Assembly (NCBI RefSeq): GCF_000585995.1
Contig: NZ_CP007410.1
Span: forward strand, 4,863,430-4,927,429
Length of the DNA stretch: 64,000 bases
Direction of reading: 5' to 3'
From: Pseudomonas brassicacearum
Lineage (GTDB): Bacteria > Pseudomonadota > Gammaproteobacteria > Pseudomonadales > Pseudomonadaceae
In this document: one piece after another, positions 36,078 through 45,347 of the stretch
Layout: every line of letters starts with the position of its first letter
How positions within the stretch are numbered: position 1 is the stretch's first letter
Notes under the pieces: generated by a model
Told to the model about the DNA's origin: nothing
Databases searched by the model: none
Seen by the model: the letters and a program-made list of their open reading frames with translations, nothing else
Translations under genes and position numbers: made by a program

Positions 36078-36776
36078 TCAGGCCAGTTCAGCCACGACCG
36101 CCGCCAGCGCCTTGGCCGGATCAACTGCCTGGCTGATCGGACGGCCGATCACCAGGTAATCAGAACCGGCGTCCAGCGCCTGGCGCGGGGTGAGGATGCG
36201 ACGCTGGTCGTCCTGGGCGCTGCCTGCCGGACGAATCCCCGGAGTCACCAGTTGCAGCGACGGGTGCGCCGCTTTCAGGGCACTGGCCTCCAAGGCCGAA
36301 CAGACCAGACCGTCCAGGCCGGCCTTCTGGGCCAGCGCCGCCAGGCGTAGCACCTGCTCCTGGGGCTCGATGTCCAGGCCGATCCCGGCCAGGTCCTCGC
36401 GCTCCATGCTGGTCAGCACGGTCACGCCGATCAGCAAGGGTTGCGGGCCACTGCGCTGATCCAGCACTTCACGGCAGGCCGCCATCATGCGCAGGCCGCC
36501 GGAGCAATGCACATTGACCATCCACACGCCCATCTCCGCGGCAGCCTTGACGGCCATGGCGGTGGTGTTGGGGATATCGTGGAATTTCAGGTCCAGGAAC
36601 ACCTCGAAACCCTTGTCTTGCAAGGTACCAACGATCTCCGAAGCACAGCTGGTGAACAGTTCCTTGCCGACTTTGACCCGGCAGAGCTTGGGGTCCAACT
36701 GGTCGGCCAGCTTCAGGGCGGCGTCACGGGTAGGGAAATCCAGGGCGACGATAATAGGCGTCTGGCAGGCGGACAT
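36078..36776 (-). CDS. pyrF: Orotidine 5'-phosphate decarboxylase
   Basis: PyrF makes UMP from OMP, the last step of pyrimidine synthesis. The 232-residue protein has the catalytic DxKxxD motif (D62, K64, D67 in [12 protein letters not shown]) and the phosphate-binding PGIRP and VIGRPI segments near the C-terminus. ATG 36776 gives [16 protein letters not shown], the family start; the upstream 46 codons of open frame are not conserved-looking. Confidence 0.96.
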   Translation of the reverse strand: MSACQTPIIVALDFPTRDAALKLADQLDPKLCRVKVGKELFTSCASEIVGTLQDKGFEVFLDLKFHDIPNTTAMAVKAAAEMGVWMVNVHCSGGLRMMAACREVLDQRSGPQPLLIGVTVLTSMEREDLAGIGLDIEPQEQVLRLAALAQKAGLDGLVCSALEASALKAAHPSLQLVTPGIRPAGSAQDDQRRILTPRQALDAGSDYLVIGRPISQAVDPAKALAAVVAELA

Positions 36777-37067
36777 GAGCGGGCTCTCAGGCAAGTCGAA
36801 ATCGGCGCGCATTGTAGCGGAACCAGCGCCGGTGCGGGACCCGATGATCGGTAAATCCTCATCGCGTCCAGGGCAGCATGGACGATACCGCCCATTGTGT
36901 CGAAGTCGATACACTCATGACATGCCAGCAACACGCCGGCACGCTACCGTCCGCCGCCGCAACCCGTTCTTTCAGCGCTTCACGCCTCGCGGCACCAAGC
37001 CTATGCTGAAGCCTCAACCTCGCCGCCTTCTTTGCGGTTGGCAGCCTACCTGGCAGATGATGCATCC

Positions 37068-37826
37068 ATGCAGAACACCCCTGTTGCCAATTCTGACGAT
37101 CCAAAAGCGCCCGACGATGACAAGCGCTGGGCCACCCGCGCGCTGATCGTCGACGACGATGTGCCGATCCGCGAGCTGCTGATCGATTACCTGGCCCGTT
37201 TCAGCATACGCGCCAGCGGCGTGACCGATGGCGCGACCATGCGCCAAGCGATGCAGGCCGAGCATTTCGACGTGGTCGTGCTCGACCTGATGCTGCCGGG
37301 CGAAGACGGCTTGCAACTGTGTCGCTGGCTGCGCGCCGAATCGGACATCCCGATCCTTATGCTCACCGCCCGCTGCGAACCCACCGACCGTATCATCGGC
37401 CTGGAGCTGGGCGCCGACGACTACATGGCCAAGCCTTTCGAACCCAGGGAACTGGTGGCGCGGATCCAGACGATCCTGCGCCGGGTGCGTGACGACCGTA
37501 CCGAGCAGCGGGCCAATGTTCGCTTCGACAACTGGCGACTCAACAGCGTCCTGCGCCAACTGATCTCCGCCGACGGGTTGGTGGTGCCGCTGTCCAACGC
37601 CGAATTCCGCCTGTTGTGGGTCTTCATCGAGCGACCGCGCCGGGTGCTCAGCCGCGAACAACTGCTGGACGCCGCCCGTGGACGCTCCATCGAGGCGTTC
37701 GACCGCAGCATCGATCTACTGGTCTCGCGGCTGCGGCAGAAACTGGGCGACGACCCGAAGGCGCCGCAACTGATCAAGACCGTGCGTGGTGAAGGCTATC
37801 TGTTCGACGCCCGGGACATTGGCTGA
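37068..37826 (+). CDS. OmpR-family response regulator
   Basis: A 252-residue regulator. The receiver domain has the acidic pocket D29-D31, phosphoacceptor D73 (VVVLDLMLPGEDG) and the KPF lysine. A winged-helix DNA-binding domain follows from about 155 to the end. Its stop and the kinase start share a base (TGATG), so the pair is coupled. Start at ATG 37068 is moderately certain; a TTG at 37032 is in frame. Position next to pyrF matches PA2881/PA2882 of P. aeruginosa as I remember it. Confidence 0.9.
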   Translation: MQNTPVANSDDPKAPDDDKRWATRALIVDDDVPIRELLIDYLARFSIRASGVTDGATMRQAMQAEHFDVVVLDLMLPGEDGLQLCRWLRAESDIPILMLTARCEPTDRIIGLELGADDYMAKPFEPRELVARIQTILRRVRDDRTEQRANVRFDNWRLNSVLRQLISADGLVVPLSNAEFRLLWVFIERPRRVLSREQLLDAARGRSIEAFDRSIDLLVSRLRQKLGDDPKAPQLIKTVRGEGYLFDARDIG

Positions 37827-38872
37827 TGCAACTGCGCCTCGACTCCCTGTTCGGCCGCCTGTTTGGCGTGTTGTTGCTGGCGATTGTCCTGGCGCATCTG
37901 CTGGCCTTTGCCTGGTTTTTTCATTACGACCAGCCACCCCCTCCGGGGCCACCACCGGAATTTTCCCGACAAGGCGAAGGGCCGCCACCCTTTGGCCCGC
38001 GCCCCAGCCGCCCTCCGCGCCCCTGGTTCGGCGGCCCGGTGGTGCCACTGACGTTTCAGTTCGTGCTGCTGATCGCCGCTGCCTGGTACGGCGCCAAGCT
38101 GCTGACCCGGCCGATCCAGCGCCTGAGCGATGCCGCCGAGCGCCTGAGCGAAAACCTCGACAGCCCGCCACTGGATGAAAACGGCCCACGGGAGGCGCGG
38201 CAAGCGGCCCATACGTTCAATCTGATGCAGCAACGGATTCGCGAGCAGGTGCAGCAACGCTCACGCATGCTCGGCGCGGTGTCCCATGACCTGCGCACCC
38301 CTCTTTCACGGCTCAAGCTGCGCCTGGAGCAGATCGACGACCTCAAGCTGCAAGGCCAGATGCGCCAGGACCTGGACGATATGATCGGCATGCTCGATGC
38401 CACCCTCACCTACCTGCATGAACAGCGCACCAGCGAAGCGTTGCAGTGGATGGACGTGCAGGCCTTGGTGGAATCACTGAGCGAAAACGCCCAGGACCAG
38501 GGTGCCGACGTGCAAGCCAGCGGTTGCTGCGCCCCGCTGCAAGTACAACCGATGGCGCTGCGCTCGTGCATCAACAACCTCATGGACAATGCCCTGCGCT
38601 ATGCCGGCCATACCTTGATTACCCTGGAAGACCAGGGTCATCAGGTGCTGATTCGCGTCATCGACCACGGCCCCGGTATTGCGGCGGACAAACGCGAAGC
38701 CGTGTTCGAACCCTTCTTCCGCCTGGAAGGTTCGCGCAACCGTAATTCCGGCGGCGTCGGCCTGGGCATGACCATCGCCCGGGAAGCCGCCGAACGCCTG
38801 GGCGGACAGTTGAGCCTGGAAGAAACGCCCGGGGGCGGCTTGACAGCGGTGATCAGCCTGCCTCGCGCCTGA
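37826..38872 (+). CDS. Sensor histidine kinase with proline-rich periplasmic loop
   Basis: A 348-residue inner-membrane kinase partnering the upstream regulator. The first membrane segment is at about 12-33 and the second at about 73-92. Between them lies a short periplasmic loop of about 40 residues packed with proline (QPPPPGPPP, RPSRPPRPW). A HAMP domain, the phosphoacceptor H154 (GAVSHDLRTPLSRL), the N-box NNLMDNALRY and the GVGLGMTIA G-box follow. The loop is too small for a usual sensor domain, so the signal may be membrane-based or protein-borne. Confidence 0.92.
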   Translation: MQLRLDSLFGRLFGVLLLAIVLAHLLAFAWFFHYDQPPPPGPPPEFSRQGEGPPPFGPRPSRPPRPWFGGPVVPLTFQFVLLIAAAWYGAKLLTRPIQRLSDAAERLSENLDSPPLDENGPREARQAAHTFNLMQQRIREQVQQRSRMLGAVSHDLRTPLSRLKLRLEQIDDLKLQGQMRQDLDDMIGMLDATLTYLHEQRTSEALQWMDVQALVESLSENAQDQGADVQASGCCAPLQVQPMALRSCINNLMDNALRYAGHTLITLEDQGHQVLIRVIDHGPGIAADKREAVFEPFFRLEGSRNRNSGGVGLGMTIAREAAERLGGQLSLEETPGGGLTAVISLPRA

Positions 38873-38887
38873 GCACACACCTATCAC

Positions 38888-38973
38888 CTGTGGAAGCTTG
38901 CTCGCGATGGCGTCAGCCCATTCAACAGGATTTGCAAGCTGACCCACCGCTATCGCGAGCAAGCTCCCACAGG
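38888..38973. repeat. Degenerate REPIN
   Basis: TGTGGAAGCTTGCTCGCGAT faces TATCGCGAGCAAGCTCCCAC. Both arms lack part of the consensus GGGAGCGAGC. Confidence 0.75.
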
Positions 38974-39099
38974 GGCCAGCGTTGATCTGGCGGCTTTGTA
39001 CAACCGCAGGTACAAACTCCACACACCCACGACAACTGCCCCGCTGAGGCTGCATAAGCCGGTGGACCCACCGGCCATTTCAGTCCAAGGAGAGCGCCC

Positions 39100-39942
39100 A
39101 TGATCGGTAGCGTCAGCAGTTACTCGCCATATACCAGCACCAGCAGTGCCGCGACCAGCAGTGCCCGCAGCCAGCAGTTTCAAAAGGAGCTGCTCAGCAA
39201 GCTCGACAGCAGTGGCGACGGTTCGGTTGATCAGGACGAATTGAGCAGCGCCCTGTCGCAGAAGAGCGACGACGGTATCCTGGTCAGCCTGAGCGACAAC
39301 TTCAGCGACCTGGACAGTGACGGCAGCGGTGACTTGAGTAGCGAGGAAATGGCCGCGATGGCCCCTCCACCTCCACCACCACGGAACCAGGCGCCGGATA
39401 CCGAACTGGCCGAGGCGCTGCTCAGCGCCTTGGACACCGACGGTGATGGCGCAGTCAACAGTGACGAATTGAGCAGCGGCCTGGCCAGTGCTGGCAGCGA
39501 TGCCGACAGTCAGCAAGTGTTCTCGGCGCTGGACAAGAATGAAGACGGTACCGTCAGCGCCGACGAACTCGCCGCCAGCCTCGCCCCACCGCCTCCACCA
39601 CCGCAACAGGCCTCCAGCGAAGAGCTGTTCAGCCAGCTCGACAGCGATGGCGACGGCAGTGTTACCGCCAGCGAACTGACCAGCACCCTGCAGGCCAGCG
39701 CCAGCGCCACCACGAGCACCGACAACAGCGCAATGCTGATGAAAGCACTCGACAGCGACAGCAGCGGCGGGGTCGACAGCGACGAGTTCAACAGCACCTT
39801 GCAGGCCGGACGCAGCCGCGACAGTTCCACCGCCCAGGCCAACGTCAGCGAAGCGTTGAACAGGATGATCGCCAACCTCAGCCGGCAATACTCGCTGGAT
39901 AACGTCGCCACCGTGGGGAAACACCTGAACGTGGCGACTTGA
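39100..39942 (+). CDS. Six-EF-hand calcium-binding protein, XopAW-like
   Basis: A 280-residue acidic, Ser/Asp-rich protein with no signal peptide or membrane segment. Six canonical 12-residue EF-hand loops start at about D36, D72, D112, D145, D181 and D218 (DTDGDGAVNSDE and DSDGDGSVTASE are the best). Two runs of six prolines (89-94 and 163-168) divide the chain into three EF-hand pairs. It resembles proteins annotated as XopAW-family calcium-binding effectors, but no type III secretion genes are in the window. AAGGAG is eight bases before the ATG. Confidence 0.88.
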   Translation: MIGSVSSYSPYTSTSSAATSSARSQQFQKELLSKLDSSGDGSVDQDELSSALSQKSDDGILVSLSDNFSDLDSDGSGDLSSEEMAAMAPPPPPPRNQAPDTELAEALLSALDTDGDGAVNSDELSSGLASAGSDADSQQVFSALDKNEDGTVSADELAASLAPPPPPPQQASSEELFSQLDSDGDGSVTASELTSTLQASASATTSTDNSAMLMKALDSDSSGGVDSDEFNSTLQAGRSRDSSTAQANVSEALNRMIANLSRQYSLDNVATVGKHLNVAT

Positions 39943-39951
39943 TTCACCGGA

Positions 39952-39978
39952 AAGCCTGGCCCCTCGGGAGCCAGGCTT
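39952..39978. terminator. Hairpin between convergent genes
   Basis: AAGCCTGGC (39952-39960) pairs with GCCAGGCTT (39970-39978). There is no long T run; it may terminate both flanking genes. Confidence 0.55.
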
Positions 39979-40024
39979 ACTTGACTGGATCGAAGAATCA
40001 CTTGGTGCTGGCCTCAGGGGTGGG

Positions 40025-41062
40025 TTATCGCGCCTGGCTCTTGCTCCAATCCGTCAGCAAACTGTACGCCACCGCCAACAACGTCGGACCGATGAACAGG
40101 CCGATAAAACCGAAGGCGATCAACCCGCCGAACACCCCCAGCAGCACGATCACCAATGGCAGGTTTCCGCCACGGCTGATCAGGTAGGGTTTGAGCACGT
40201 TGTCCACGCCGCTGATGATAAAGGTGCCCCAGATACCGAGGAACACCGCCATCCCGTATTCACCCTTCCACGCCAACCAGGCCGTGGCGGGGATCCAGAC
40301 CAGCGGCGGGCCCATGGGGATCAGGCTGAGCAGGAACGTGACGATGCCCAGCACCAGCGCCCCCGGCACCCCCGCAATCAGGAAGCCGATCAACGCCAGC
40401 ACGGCCTGGGCCGCCGCAGTGCCAATCACGCCGTTGACCACTCGCTGCACCGTACCGGCCACCAGCTCGATGTAGTAACCGGCACGATCACCGATCAGGC
40501 GTTCCAGCAGCCCGTGGACAAACACCGCCAATCGCGGACCGTCCCGATAGAAAAAGAACACGAACACGATACTCAGGGTCAGCTCGAGAATACCGCCGCC
40601 GATCTGCGCGCTACGGGCCAGCAGCCAGTTGCCGACCTGCCCCAGGTAGGGCCTGGCGGACACCATCATCGCCGCACCCTGCTGGTCGATGCTGTTCCAG
40701 ATGCCCACCAACCGTCCGCCCACCAAGGGGACGCCGGCCAGCCAGGTCGGGGCTTCGGGCAGACCGTCGACCTGCACGTCCTTGATGAACGCCGTGGCAT
40801 CGCGCACATGGTCGGCCAGGTTGAAACCGAGCCATACCAGCGGCACTGCCACCAGCAGCATCCAGCCCACCGTCAGCAACGCCGCGGCCAGGGATTCACG
40901 TCCATTGACCCAGCGGGTCAGCAGGCGCATCAGCGGCCAACTGGCGAAAGCCAGCACCGCGCCCCAGAACAGCGCCGACCAGAACGGCGCCATCACCCAG
41001 AGGCTTGCACCGAACAACACCAGGAGCAGGATCTGCACCAACAGCCGATCGTTATTGAGCAT
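40025..41062 (-). CDS. AI-2E family transporter (YdiK-like permease)
   Basis: A 345-residue inner-membrane protein with about eight hydrophobic segments and the family's C-terminal core (LIPMGPPLVWIPATAWL, FIISGVDNVLKPYLISRGGNLPLVIVLLGVFGGLIAFGFIGLFIGP). AI-2E family members are named for autoinducer-2 export, but many have other or unknown substrates. It begins MLNNDRLLVQILLLVLFGA. It is convergent with the EF-hand gene. Confidence 0.9.
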   Translation of the reverse strand: MLNNDRLLVQILLLVLFGASLWVMAPFWSALFWGAVLAFASWPLMRLLTRWVNGRESLAAALLTVGWMLLVAVPLVWLGFNLADHVRDATAFIKDVQVDGLPEAPTWLAGVPLVGGRLVGIWNSIDQQGAAMMVSARPYLGQVGNWLLARSAQIGGGILELTLSIVFVFFFYRDGPRLAVFVHGLLERLIGDRAGYYIELVAGTVQRVVNGVIGTAAAQAVLALIGFLIAGVPGALVLGIVTFLLSLIPMGPPLVWIPATAWLAWKGEYGMAVFLGIWGTFIISGVDNVLKPYLISRGGNLPLVIVLLGVFGGLIAFGFIGLFIGPTLLAVAYSLLTDWSKSQAR

Positions 41063-41124
41063 GTAAGGTCTCGAAAAATGGACAAGGCCAGGGTAACGGC
41101 GTCAAGCCCGTCACCCGAAACAGC

Positions 41125-41943
41125 TTATCGCAGCAACTCAAGGTGCAGGCCCGCCGCATCGCCACTGGCCGCCTCCATCCGCGCCGCTCGGACGCCCTGG
41201 TCGATCAAGGCCTGACGCCAGGCCTCGGCCTCGGGGCCGGCGATACTGACCCGAAGGCCAGTGTCCAGGTTCAGCGCCCGGGACAGCAGGCGTAACCAGG
41301 TGTCGTCCGGCTCACCGGCAAGACGCGGCAAGTCCAGCGCGCCGGTGTCCTTGAGCTGGCGCAACAGCGTGGCCGAAGTCGGCAGCACATCGCCCAACGC
41401 CGCGCTCGACTCGAACTGCTCGACATGCAGGTAGGCCTTGCGGTTGCCGCGCGTGATGCCGTACAGCGCGATCAGGGTGTTATCCGCCGGTGGCGCCAGG
41501 CGTAGCAGCAGGTAGGCCTGTCCATTATCGGCACCGTAGAGCTTGGCGTTGCCGAATACTTCGTTGGCCCACAGGCTGCTTTCACCGCAATCGCGGGCCT
41601 GGCACCAGAACAACAGCTCGGCGCCCTGTTTCTGCAATGCTTCGCGAGCCAAGGTAAAAGCCTGGTTAGCGGAATGTTCCGGCGGCAGTTCGTAAGTGAC
41701 CGATGTAACGTTGCCACGGGCATCGACCTGGCCGTCGAAGCGTAATTGGCCGCTGATCCTGCGGATCGAGCCCATGGGGTAGACACGTTCCAGGTCGCTG
41801 GTTTGCCGGTAATCGACGATCTGCGCATCGGGCATGCGTGGCACGCGCTCCAGATCGTGACTGCCGGGCACATCGACGGCGAACGATGCCGGGCTGACGC
41901 AAGCCAGCGCCAGCAGGGCGAGTGAATGAACGGATAATTTCAT
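41125..41943 (-). CDS. DUF4892 exported protein
   Basis: A 272-residue protein with a signal peptide (MKLSVHSLALLALACVSPASFA) and a mature part with SHDLERVPRMPDAQIVDYRQ, typical of the DUF4892 family. It has two cysteines in FWCQARDCGES. Periplasmic or outer-membrane location is likely. No function is known to me. It is on the same strand as, and 62 bases from, the AI-2E gene. Confidence 0.85.
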   Translation of the reverse strand: MKLSVHSLALLALACVSPASFAVDVPGSHDLERVPRMPDAQIVDYRQTSDLERVYPMGSIRRISGQLRFDGQVDARGNVTSVTYELPPEHSANQAFTLAREALQKQGAELLFWCQARDCGESSLWANEVFGNAKLYGADNGQAYLLLRLAPPADNTLIALYGITRGNRKAYLHVEQFESSAALGDVLPTSATLLRQLKDTGALDLPRLAGEPDDTWLRLLSRALNLDTGLRVSIAGPEAEAWRQALIDQGVRAARMEAASGDAAGLHLELLR

Positions 41944-42072
41944 CGGATCGGCTTGGCCTGAGTTTCTTGGACGAAACGGGCGTCGCCGGTGCGCCGCGAG
42001 GTGGGTAAACAGAGATCTGTCATGGTTGTCTCCCTTTCAACCCGCCCAGCCTCGACAGTTGCCCGGCGCAAG

Positions 42073-42924
42073 TCAAGAAACGGTGAAGAACCGATTGAAA
42101 CAGTCTGCTACAAGCGCGGCACCGACCTCGTCGTTCAGGTGCAAATGATGACCACCGGGCAACTGCTCATGACTGAAGGGTAGACGCTCCAGCAACTCAG
42201 GGTGCTGGGCAAGCATGCCGTCGGCCGCCACCACCAGATGCGCAGGACAACCGACCCGCGCCACGAACGCCATCGCCTGTTCATCAGTCAGGCGCAGCGG
42301 CGATGGCAGGGTCAGGCGGTTGTCGGTGCGCCAGGTATAGCCCCCGGGAACCGGCATCAAGCCGCGCTGGGCCAGTAACTCGGCAGCCTCGCGACTGACC
42401 GCCACCAGGCCTTTCATGCGGGCTTCGATGGCCCGGTCGAGGGTTTTGTACACGGGCTTGCGTTTTTGCTGCAAATCCAACTGGGCTTGCAGGGCCATGC
42501 CCATGCGTTCGGCCGCGTTATCGCCTTTGGCTGTAGGAGGAATCACCCCGTCGATCAACCCCAGGTGCGTCACCCGTTCCGGCAGGGAACCGGCCAGCAC
42601 CAGCGAGACAATGGCGCCCATGGAATGCCCCAACAGGGCGAAACGCTTCAGACCCAATTGTTCCGCAACCTGCAGCACATCATGGGCATAGTCCCACAGC
42701 GCGTAGCCGGCGCCGGGCGGCCGATGCCCGGAATGACCGTGCCCAGCCATGTCCAGGGCAATCACCCGCAGGCCCTCCAGCCGAGGGGCCAGTCGCGCGA
42801 AGCTGTTGGCGTTGTCCAACCAGCCGTGCAAGGCGATCACCGGACGGCCCTCCTCCGGCCCGAACAGATGCGCCGCCAGTTCGATGTGGGGCAGGCTCAG
42901 GCGGACTTCTTCGACTGTACTCAT
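42073..42924 (-). CDS. Alpha/beta hydrolase (second of pair)
   Basis: A 283-residue hydrolase with the oxyanion HGWLD element, nucleophile elbow GHSMG at 99-103 (S101), an acidic residue region near VVAADG and a late histidine in LPGGHHLHL. Its ATG overlaps the stop of the upstream hydrolase (ATGA), so the two are coupled. An esterase or thioesterase activity is probable; the substrate is unknown. Confidence 0.9.
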   Translation of the reverse strand: MSTVEEVRLSLPHIELAAHLFGPEEGRPVIALHGWLDNANSFARLAPRLEGLRVIALDMAGHGHSGHRPPGAGYALWDYAHDVLQVAEQLGLKRFALLGHSMGAIVSLVLAGSLPERVTHLGLIDGVIPPTAKGDNAAERMGMALQAQLDLQQKRKPVYKTLDRAIEARMKGLVAVSREAAELLAQRGLMPVPGGYTWRTDNRLTLPSPLRLTDEQAMAFVARVGCPAHLVVAADGMLAQHPELLERLPFSHEQLPGGHHLHLNDEVGAALVADCFNRFFTVS

Positions 42925-43715
42925 GCGCTGCGCCCTTCCCAGCGCCGGAACAGATCCTTGAGCAGGTTGGCCGTGTCTTGAGGACGCTCCAGGGGAAACA
43001 TATGGCCGCCGGGCATGCTCAGGGATTCGCCATGGGGCATGCGCCCCACCGAACGGGCGTGATGACGCATCACCACGCGACTCTGCCGGCCACGCACCAC
43101 CGCCAGCGGCACTTTGAGCTTACGGGCCCGCCCCGGACTGGTGTGCGGCACGCCCCGATAGATGCTGATTTCCGTGGCCGGGTCAAAGCGCAGCCGCAAG
43201 CGGTCGCCGACTTGCTGCAGGCCATGTTGCAGATAGGCATCGAAGCATTCCGGATCAAAACCGCGGAACAGGGTCTTGCCAGCAAAATATTGCCGGGCCG
43301 ACTCCAGGTCGGCGAACTCCTCGCGCCGCCCCAGCGTCCGGCCGGCGGGCGTCAGGCGATCGATGAAGCCCAGGCGCTTGGCGGCCAGGATCACCCACCG
43401 GTCGGCGCGGGTCAGCACCGGCGAGTCGAGCATGACCACGCCCCGGTACAACTGCGGACAACGCAACGCCGCGTGCAAGTGCAGGACGCCGCCCAGGGAA
43501 TGACCGACACCCCACACAGGCTCCGGCTGCTGTTCCAGGTGATGGATGAGTTCGTCCACCAGGTTGTGCCAGTTATCATCCACCGGGAAACGCGGGTCAT
43601 GACCGTGCAACTCCAGGTGCGCGACCTTGTACTGCGGCGCCAGCGCGGCGAACAACTTGCCGTAGGTGGCCGAGGGGAAACCATTGGCGTGGGCGAAAAA
43701 CACCTGTTGCGACAT
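42921..43715 (-). CDS. Alpha/beta hydrolase (first of pair)
   Basis: A 264-residue hydrolase with FFAHANGFPS at the oxyanion hole, the nucleophile GHSLG at 71-75 (S73) and a late histidine in SMPGGHMFPLERP. The family start MSQQVFFAHANG at 43715 is chosen over the longer frame to 43775. It is coupled to the following hydrolase gene, but the two are not close copies. Confidence 0.9.
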   Translation of the reverse strand: MSQQVFFAHANGFPSATYGKLFAALAPQYKVAHLELHGHDPRFPVDDNWHNLVDELIHHLEQQPEPVWGVGHSLGGVLHLHAALRCPQLYRGVVMLDSPVLTRADRWVILAAKRLGFIDRLTPAGRTLGRREEFADLESARQYFAGKTLFRGFDPECFDAYLQHGLQQVGDRLRLRFDPATEISIYRGVPHTSPGRARKLKVPLAVVRGRQSRVVMRHHARSVGRMPHGESLSMPGGHMFPLERPQDTANLLKDLFRRWEGRSA

Positions 43716-43859
43716 GACGGCCGATCCATTGGGGGAACTGGGAGCGATTGTCCGCAGAACCCAACGGTGCGGCAATGACCGTAACTGACAGGAATGATGA
43801 CAGTCGGGCTTGGGCTATGGGGTTATGGCATGCGTCACAAGATTTATTGTTGGCACCCT

Positions 43860-43989
43860 GTGGCGAGGGAGCTTGCTCCCGCTGGCCTGCGCAGCAGGCC
43901 CAAAACCAGGCGACTCGGTGAGTCAGGCTGATCGAGTCGGTGGGTTTGGGGCCGCTTCGCGACCCAGCGGGAGCAAGCTCCCTCGCCAC
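43860..43989. repeat. REPIN, GTGGCGAGGGAGC type
   Basis: GTGGCGAGGGAGCTTGCTCC and its reverse complement, about 130 bases in all, fill most of the 309-base gap between the hydrolase and thioesterase genes. Confidence 0.9.
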
Positions 43990-44024
43990 AAGAGCCTTGC
44001 ACCAGACAAAAAATGCAACCGGCT

Positions 44025-44468
44025 TCACCGCCCCGGCGGTTGCTCACCCAGCGGCACCACCGCCATGGTCAGGCGCGACACACAGTTGACCTTGCCTTCG
44101 TCATTGGTCAGGCGAATATCCCAGACCTGAGTGGTGCGACCCAGGTGAACCATTCGGGCCGTGGCCGTCACCCGCCCACTGCGCACACCGCGCAAGTGGT
44201 TGGCATTGATTTCCAGGCCCACGCAATAGAACTTGCTGGCGTCCACGCACAGATAGGCGGCCATCGACCCGACTGTTTCAGCCAACACCACCGACGCACC
44301 GCCATGCAGCAGGCCGAACGGCTGGTGGGTGCGGTGATCGACTACCATGCTGGCGGTCAGGGACTCGTCGTCGAAAGATTCGAAACGAATGTCCAGCACT
44401 TCGCTGATGGTGTTTTTACCGGCGGCGTTCAATTGCTCAATGTTGGGAGTGGTGCGCCACAGACTCAT
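44025..44468 (-). CDS. Hotdog-fold thioesterase (YdiI/MenI/PaaI-like)
   Basis: A 147-residue acyl-CoA thioesterase candidate with the hotdog motif HQPFGLLHGGASVVLAETVGSMAA, including the catalytic-type glutamate (AETVGS), and GLEINANHLRGVRSGRVTATA. It resembles the DHNA-CoA/YdiI group. It is co-directional with sixA 52 bases upstream. Confidence 0.9.
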   Translation of the reverse strand: MSLWRTTPNIEQLNAAGKNTISEVLDIRFESFDDESLTASMVVDHRTHQPFGLLHGGASVVLAETVGSMAAYLCVDASKFYCVGLEINANHLRGVRSGRVTATARMVHLGRTTQVWDIRLTNDEGKVNCVSRLTMAVVPLGEQPPGR

Positions 44469-44520
44469 CGTTGTCGTTCCTTTGTGGTTTTTATTGGGCT
44501 CAACCCGGCTGCCAACCTGC

Positions 44521-44973
44521 CTATGGGTGCTTGATACCCTTGAGTGACATCACCCCAGCCAATGGCAGGTCACCTTCCAACTCAGCCAGGCCCGCCGTCA
44601 ACACTTGTTCAGGTTGCTGCAGATGACCGTGTTGCAGCAAGCCCAGCAGGCTGCCCACCAACGGGTTATGGCTGACCAGCAGCACATCGTCCGGCTCATC
44701 GAGATGGTCCAAAACTGTTTGCGGCCGGGTATCCGGCGTCAGCCAGTCGACCGTTTTCAACTCCGGCTCGAAACCCAGGGCTTCGCGCACCAGCTGCGCG
44801 GTCTGCTGGGCGCGCAGGTAAGGGCTGGCATAAATGGCGCTCAGCGGCTGGCCGATCAACTGCGCGGCACTGCGCAACACTTCTTCGCGACCGTGAGCGG
44901 TCAGGGCCCGCTCGGGATCGGGACGCGCGCCGTATGGCTCGGCTTCACCATGGCGCATTACCCACAATTTCAT
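44521..44973 (-). CDS. sixA: Phosphohistidine phosphatase SixA
   Basis: A 150-residue histidine-phosphatase-superfamily enzyme with the RHG motif at 7-9 (MRHGEAEP) and the second histidine in LLVSHNPLVGSLL. SixA dephosphorylates phosphohistidine on signalling proteins. Its start overlaps the stop of the DUF4389 gene (ATGA). Confidence 0.92.
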   Translation of the reverse strand: MKLWVMRHGEAEPYGARPDPERALTAHGREEVLRSAAQLIGQPLSAIYASPYLRAQQTAQLVREALGFEPELKTVDWLTPDTRPQTVLDHLDEPDDVLLVSHNPLVGSLLGLLQHGHLQQPEQVLTAGLAELEGDLPLAGVMSLKGIKHP

Positions 44974-45317
44974 AGCTTCGGCTCCTCGTCCCGGACCGGA
45001 TGCGGGGCGGGCGCCACGACGTGAGGCGCTTCTCCTTCCGGCGTGCGCGGGGCCGGCCAGTCAGCGAACGGCCAGGGTTTCTGGTCGCTGTGGAAGGTGC
45101 CGAACCGGCCGATCTGGGCCAGGAATTGGCTCAGGCTGTCGCCGAAATTCATCAGGCTGGCACTGGGTGCGCCGTAGATCAGCCGATAGATCAGTTGCAC
45201 CAGCACCACGGCGCCCAGGATGAATTGCGCCACTTGCCAGACCAGCAGATAAATCACCATCCACAGCACGCGCAGCAGGATGGATTCGTATTGAGGCTGC
45301 CCTTTCGGATCGTTCAT
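44970..45317 (-). CDS. DUF4389 membrane protein
   Basis: A 115-residue protein with one long hydrophobic region (ILLRVLWMVIYLLVWQVAQFILGAVVLVQLIYRLI) and a proline-rich cytoplasmic tail. It matches the DUF4389 family that lies between gpsA and sixA in Pseudomonas. Function unknown. Confidence 0.87.
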   Translation of the reverse strand: MNDPKGQPQYESILLRVLWMVIYLLVWQVAQFILGAVVLVQLIYRLIYGAPSASLMNFGDSLSQFLAQIGRFGTFHSDQKPWPFADWPAPRTPEGEAPHVVAPAPHPVRDEEPKL

Positions 45318-45347
45318 GGTTCGCTCCTGCTTGCGGTCAATGGAAAC

